From positions 1 through 11,643 of the forward strand of contig JABDLH010000198.1 in assembly GCA_013003145.1 (NCBI GenBank): a stretch of 11,643 nucleotides of DNA, in the 5' to 3' direction. Below the pieces are notes generated by a model. The model saw only the letters and a list, made by a program, of their open reading frames with translations. It searched no databases and had not been told where the DNA came from. The position numbers were made by a program, and so were the translations under genes. Source of the DNA: Flavobacteriaceae bacterium (GTDB lineage Bacteria > Bacteroidota > Bacteroidia > Flavobacteriales > Flavobacteriaceae). Shown in pieces: positions 8,581-11,643 of this stretch; within the stretch, counting starts at the first letter, position 1; the number at the start of each line of letters is the position of its first letter.

Positions 8581-9377
8581 GCGTGTACCTCTTGATGTAA
8601 ACCCGACTGCAGTGCTAACAGCCCGGCCCGGTGATTTACTACTTCTCCTAAAACGATAATGGCCGGGTTGGCCAGTTGCTGTTCTGCAACCAGCTGTTCA
8701 ATAGTATTCACTGACCCAATCCCGACTTTCTCGTTGGGCATGGTACCATTCTGTATAATAGCAACCGGCAGATCGCCTTTCCCCTCCTCCCGGAACAGCT
8801 TACATATTTCGCCCAGTTTGGACATCCCCATCAGGATGACAACGGTGGCCGATGATTTGGCTGCCAGGGCAACATCGGCGGAGATCTGGTGAGACCTGGT
8901 AGTCCCGGTAATAACCCAGAAACTCTCGGAGGCACCTCTTTTGGTTGTTGGGATATGTTGTGATGCGGGTACCGCCAGGCAGGAAGAGATCCCGGGCACC
9001 ATGGCTACGGCCAATCCCTTTGCAGCGGCGTATTCCATTTCTTCGGCACCCCGCCCGAATACAAAGGGGTCTCCCCCTTTAAGACGGACCACGTGCCCTT
9101 GTGAAGCTGCCCGGTTTACGATCAGTTCATTGATCTGCTCCTGCTGGTAGGTATAGCAACCCTTGCGTTTCCCGACAAATATATGTTCCGCAGCCGGGGC
9201 ATAGGCCAGCAAGGCCGTGTCTACCAGGGCATCGTACAAGACTACATCTGCAGACTGCAGGGCTTTGATCGCTTTTAAGGTGATCAGCTCTGTATCCCCG
9301 GGCCCTGCACCAACCACGGTCAGCCTGGGCTCGGGCTTGGGAAATCTCGTGTTATATAGATAATTGTTCTTTTCCAT
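8577..9377 (-). CDS. cobA: Uroporphyrinogen-III C-methyltransferase (SUMT)
   Basis: 266 residues, the standard single-domain SUMT length. It methylates uroporphyrinogen III twice with SAM to form precorrin-2, the branch point to siroheme and cobalamin. Signatures in order: VVGAGPGD at 21-28 in the SAM pocket, VVLYDALVD, FVGKRKG, the long family signature VVRLKGGDPFVFGRGAEE, then VPGISS, PTTKRG, and VVILMGMSKLGEI. It begins 4 bp after the sulfite reductase stop and overlaps the next gene, so its main job here should be siroheme for the reductase. Corrin supply is also relevant, since the neighbouring methionine synthase uses cobalamin, but no cobalamin-specific gene is seen. The product consumes SAM, yet no SAM riboswitch precedes this operon within the window. 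Confidence 0.95.
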   Translation of the reverse strand: MEKNNYLYNTRFPKPEPRLTVVGAGPGDTELITLKAIKALQSADVVLYDALVDTALLAYAPAAEHIFVGKRKGCYTYQQEQINELIVNRAASQGHVVRLKGGDPFVFGRGAEEMEYAAAKGLAVAMVPGISSCLAVPASQHIPTTKRGASESFWVITGTTRSHQISADVALAAKSSATVVILMGMSKLGEICKLFREEGKGDLPVAIIQNGTMPNEKVGIGSVNTIEQLVAEQQLANPAIIVLGEVVNHRAGLLALQSGLHQEVHA

Positions 9378-9381
9378 GGTT

Positions 9382-11472
9382 TCATACTTCAGATAGTTCG
9401 ACTTGACGGTAGGCCTTGGCCTTCTCTATAAAAGCGGTGGCTTGCTGCAGGTAGCTCTCAGCAAATTCCTGCCCCGGGCTAACTTTATTGATCTGTAACA
9501 CCAACTGCTCAAATGAACCGGGTAGTTGCAGTTTCCCCGTTTCTATGAAATAGGTGTCAAAATCCCTGATGATGGAAGCGTGGGTATTGGTTTTGGTATT
9601 CTCCGCAGTGAGCAGCGCCTTTGCCGCATTGACCATAGCCGAATAGCCGTGAAAAATAGAGGCGGCCCACTTCTCACTTTCTAATGCTTCCGTCGCATTG
9701 CCCAATTTTTCTTCGCTTTCAAACAGGAGGGTGGCAACCAGGTCGATAACTACGCCTGCACATTCACCCACGCCAATAGCTTTTTCGTATCGCTGTCCAT
9801 TCCCCCAGTCTATAAAATCATCGGCTACCAAGTTATCCGTATCGGCCAGTGGTTTCAGGAAATCGTAGAAATACAGCTGCCCTTTTAAAGCATAGTAATC
9901 ATCATAACTCGCTCCATTTCCATGAGCTTCATAGTCGTCCAGGATAAGTCTTAAAGCCTCCGGTCCTCTCTTACTGGGCACTTTGATCACTTTGTCAGCG
10001 AACCTGCCTTGTCCATTCCCAAGGTTACCGCCTCCCAGCAGTACCTGCAGTGCAGGAGCCACCAATTTGTCCGGGGTCCTGATAGACATGCCCTGGAAAC
10101 CAATATGGGCCATATTATGCTGCCCGCAGGCATTCATACAGCCGCTGATCTTGATGACCACATCGGGGTTAGCAACGTATTGAGGATATTCTGACTGTAT
10201 GACTCGCTCTAACTCGGTCGCGATGCCCATACTACTGGCGATCCCCAGGTTACAGGTATCCGTCCCCGGGCAGGCCGTAATGTCTAGTGCCTTGTTGTAG
10301 CCTATTTCAGTAAAACCGAGTTTACTGAGTTCGTTGTAAAAGAATGGGAGTGCATCCTCAGCGACATAGGGCACAAGAATATTCTGGCGGAGGGAAAGAC
10401 GAATTTCTCCACCGGCGTATTGTTCTACCAATTCTGCCAATTGCCTGGCCTTATCCGTATAGAAGTCGCCCAGCATTACTTTGATACCAATGGCAACATA
10501 GCCCGGCTGTTTCTGGGGAACAATATTGGTTTTCTTCCACAAAAGGAAGGCCTCCTTATCGCTGACCTCATCATCGGGTATGGTTGCGCCGGAAACTTTC
10601 ACTTCTGGGTAGGCGGCCGCATCTATAGGGTATTGCTGGTGTGGAACTGCCAATTGTTCTTGTTCCAAAAGAGTTTTAAAGCCATCGAGGCCCAGGTCTT
10701 TTAAAAGGAATTTCATACGTGCCTTGGCTCGGCTCTTGCGTTCCCCGTAGCGATCAAAAACGCGAATTACACCTTCCATCAAGGGGATTATCCTGTCTGC
10801 CTGCAAGAATTCATAAAGAGTATCCGCATGCCTGGGTTGGGATCCCAGTCCACCACCCAGCATCACCTTAAAGCCGGGAATGCAGTCCTTTTCCTTGGAG
10901 ATAAAACCAAGATCATGCATATAGGAAAGCCCGGTGTCCTTATCCGAGGCGGAGAAGGACACTTTAAATTTCCTGCCCATTTCCTGGCCGATAGGATTTC
11001 TTAAGAAGTATTCAAAGACTGCCTGGGCATAAGGCGATACATCAAAGGGCTCTTCCGGGTCTATCCCGGCGGTCTCACTGGCAGTGACGTTGCGCACCGT
11101 ATTACCACAGGCCTCGCGCAGGGTCACCTGGTCCCGCTCCAGTTCTGCCCAGAGTTCAGGGGTTCTTTCCAGTTCCACGTAATGGATCTGAATATCCTGG
11201 CGGGTTGTGATATGCAGCCTGCCGGTAGAGTACTCATCGGCCACATCGGCAATACGCTTTAACTGGTGGGCGCTTACTTTCCCATAAGGAAGTTTTATCC
11301 GTACCATCTGCACCCCGGGCTGCCGTTGTCCGTAAACGCCTCGGGCAAGCCTCAGGCTCCTGAATTTCTCTTCATCCGTATTGCCTTCCTTAAACTCTCG
11401 GATCTTACGGTCCAGTTCCAGGATGTCCTTTTCAACTACGGGGTTTTCTATTTCTGTTCTAAAACTTCGCAT
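9382..11472 (-). CDS. Ferredoxin-type assimilatory sulfite reductase fused to a C-terminal HEPN-like domain
   Basis: 696 residues. Residues ~1-520 form the siroheme/4Fe-4S reductase. The cluster motifs are complete: CPGTDTC (Cys401, Cys407) and GCMNACG (Cys445, Cys449). Anion-binding residues match sulfite reductase: Arg91 in TTRQD, Arg127 in GNTVRNV, Lys168 and Lys170 in GRKFKVSF. It reduces sulfite to sulfide with six electrons in the cytoplasm. Residues ~525-696 are not part of the normal enzyme: a linker with a conserved-looking GVGECAG (Cys571), then an all-helical region (KWAASIFHGYSAMVNAAKAL and beyond) resembling HEPN. No RNase-type Rx4-6H is present there. cysH just upstream and siroheme genes just downstream favour sulfite over nitrite as substrate. 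The ATG at 11472 has no Shine-Dalgarno sequence. Confidence 0.92.
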   Translation of the reverse strand: MRSFRTEIENPVVEKDILELDRKIREFKEGNTDEEKFRSLRLARGVYGQRQPGVQMVRIKLPYGKVSAHQLKRIADVADEYSTGRLHITTRQDIQIHYVELERTPELWAELERDQVTLREACGNTVRNVTASETAGIDPEEPFDVSPYAQAVFEYFLRNPIGQEMGRKFKVSFSASDKDTGLSYMHDLGFISKEKDCIPGFKVMLGGGLGSQPRHADTLYEFLQADRIIPLMEGVIRVFDRYGERKSRAKARMKFLLKDLGLDGFKTLLEQEQLAVPHQQYPIDAAAYPEVKVSGATIPDDEVSDKEAFLLWKKTNIVPQKQPGYVAIGIKVMLGDFYTDKARQLAELVEQYAGGEIRLSLRQNILVPYVAEDALPFFYNELSKLGFTEIGYNKALDITACPGTDTCNLGIASSMGIATELERVIQSEYPQYVANPDVVIKISGCMNACGQHNMAHIGFQGMSIRTPDKLVAPALQVLLGGGNLGNGQGRFADKVIKVPSKRGPEALRLILDDYEAHGNGASYDDYYALKGQLYFYDFLKPLADTDNLVADDFIDWGNGQRYEKAIGVGECAGVVIDLVATLLFESEEKLGNATEALESEKWAASIFHGYSAMVNAAKALLTAENTKTNTHASIIRDFDTYFIETGKLQLPGSFEQLVLQINKVSPGQEFAESYLQQATAFIEKAKAYRQVELSEV

Positions 11473-11585
11473 TATAGTCTATTTTACCTATAAACTTAAT
11501 AGGTTATTAGGCGATAAAAGAGTCGTCCATATTGACTGTCCTCCTATCTGATATATCAGAATTTCATTCTAAGATAGCGGCGCTA
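11473..11585 (-). promoter_or_regulatory. Structured leader between cysH and the sulfite reductase gene
   Basis: 113 bp with several competing inverted repeats on the minus strand: GATAGCG/CGCTATC at the cysH stop (11573-11587); CTATCT (11577-11572) with AGATAG (11549-11544), enclosing a perfect AGAAT-GAA-ATTCT hairpin (11558-11570); a 14-bp palindrome TCTGATATATCAGA (11547-11560) that overlaps both; and ACCTAT/ATAGGT (11486-11504). Several cannot form at once. No convincing TTG/TAnnTTTG promoter is visible, and no U-run follows the hairpins. This could be an RNA regulator, an mRNA processing site or a protein operator. Confidence 0.4.
11507..11530 (-). other. Possible 7-codon leader ORF (MDDSFIA)
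   Basis: ATG at 11530 and TAA at 11509-11507, followed by a second TAA. A perfect AGGAGG (11545-11540) lies 9 nt upstream, an ideal Shine-Dalgarno placing, which is striking because the real genes here lack one. The AGGAGG is partly paired in the CTATCT/AGATAG stem. The peptide has no Cys or Met run, so sensing sulfur amino acids by stalling is not suggested. It may be chance. Confidence 0.2.
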
Positions 11586-11643
11586 TCAGCTGTGCAGGCC
11601 GCATTCCCGGTTAGCCAGGACTTTAGTCGGATCAAAATAGGTG
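11586..11643 (-). CDS. cysH: Phosphoadenylyl/adenylyl-sulfate reductase, last 18 codons
   Basis: Only the C terminus is in the window: TYFDPTKVLANRECGLHS, then TGA at 11588-11586. The ECGLH motif at the very end is the hallmark of CysH, holding the Cys that attacks the sulfonucleotide and is released as a thiosulfonate by thioredoxin. The cell uses it to make sulfite, the substrate of the reductase encoded 113 bp downstream. From this fragment alone it cannot be told whether PAPS or APS is used, because the 4Fe-4S cysteines of APS reductases would lie further upstream. Confidence 0.85.
   Translation of the reverse strand, partial: TYFDPTKVLANRECGLHS

Noticed and set aside
9382..11472. Reading the reductase as a nitrite reductase
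   Set aside because: The family motifs are shared, but cysH directly upstream, siroheme genes downstream and no nitrate/nitrite genes point to sulfite. Substrate is not proven by sequence.
11573..11587. GATAGCG/CGCTATC palindrome as a terminator of cysH
   Set aside because: The arms are separated by a single base, so the usable stem is short, it overlaps the stop codon, and no U-run follows.
1..11643. Mobile elements, CRISPR arrays, tRNA or rRNA genes
   Set aside because: No transposase or integrase motifs, regularly spaced repeats, terminal inverted repeats or tRNA-like cloverleafs were seen; gene content and spacing look like a stable housekeeping region.

Overview
This window reads as chromosomal DNA from a Bacteroidota, most likely a marine-type Flavobacteriia. 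The supports are a methionine synthase split into two adjacent genes, a sulfite reductase fused to a HEPN-like tail, a thioredoxin-reductase-shaped ferredoxin-NADP reductase, a GIN-domain lipoprotein beside a PagL-like outer-membrane protein, starts that mostly lack Shine-Dalgarno sequences, and a promoter close to the TTG / TAnnTTTG pattern of this phylum. The genus cannot be fixed from the sequence. Every gene I can support lies on the minus strand, so the map is read from right to left.

Right-hand block (about 11643 down to 6890), sulfite reduction: the last codons of cysH (ending in the catalytic RECGLH signature), a 113-bp leader rich in small inverted repeats, a 696-residue ferredoxin-type sulfite reductase with a C-terminal HEPN-like extension, SUMT (cobA) and precorrin-2 dehydrogenase/ferrochelatase, which make the siroheme the reductase needs, and an FNR that can reduce the ferredoxin feeding it. 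Spacing is tight (4 bp, a 4-bp overlap, 23 bp), so this looks like one operon. It ends at a GC-rich hairpin at 6845-6866.

Spacer (6587-6889): a terminator, a Bacteroidota-type promoter, a clear SAM-I (S-box) riboswitch, and a 77-nt expression platform that contains a segment complementary to the 5' strand of the riboswitch P1 helix.

Left-hand block (6586 down to 1): the two halves of cobalamin-dependent methionine synthase (homocysteine domain, then folate/B12/activation domains) and metF, forming a SAM-controlled methionine operon. After 62 bp come a PagL-like acyloxyacyl hydrolase and, overlapping it by 4 bp, a GIN-domain lipoprotein that runs off the left edge.

Together the two blocks cover PAPS/APS to sulfite to sulfide, with cofactor and electron supply, and then methylation of homocysteine to methionine. 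Homocysteine synthesis itself is not in the window. The most unusual points are the reductase-HEPN fusion, the structured leader between cysH and the reductase, and the expression platform of the riboswitch, which has no ordinary terminator.
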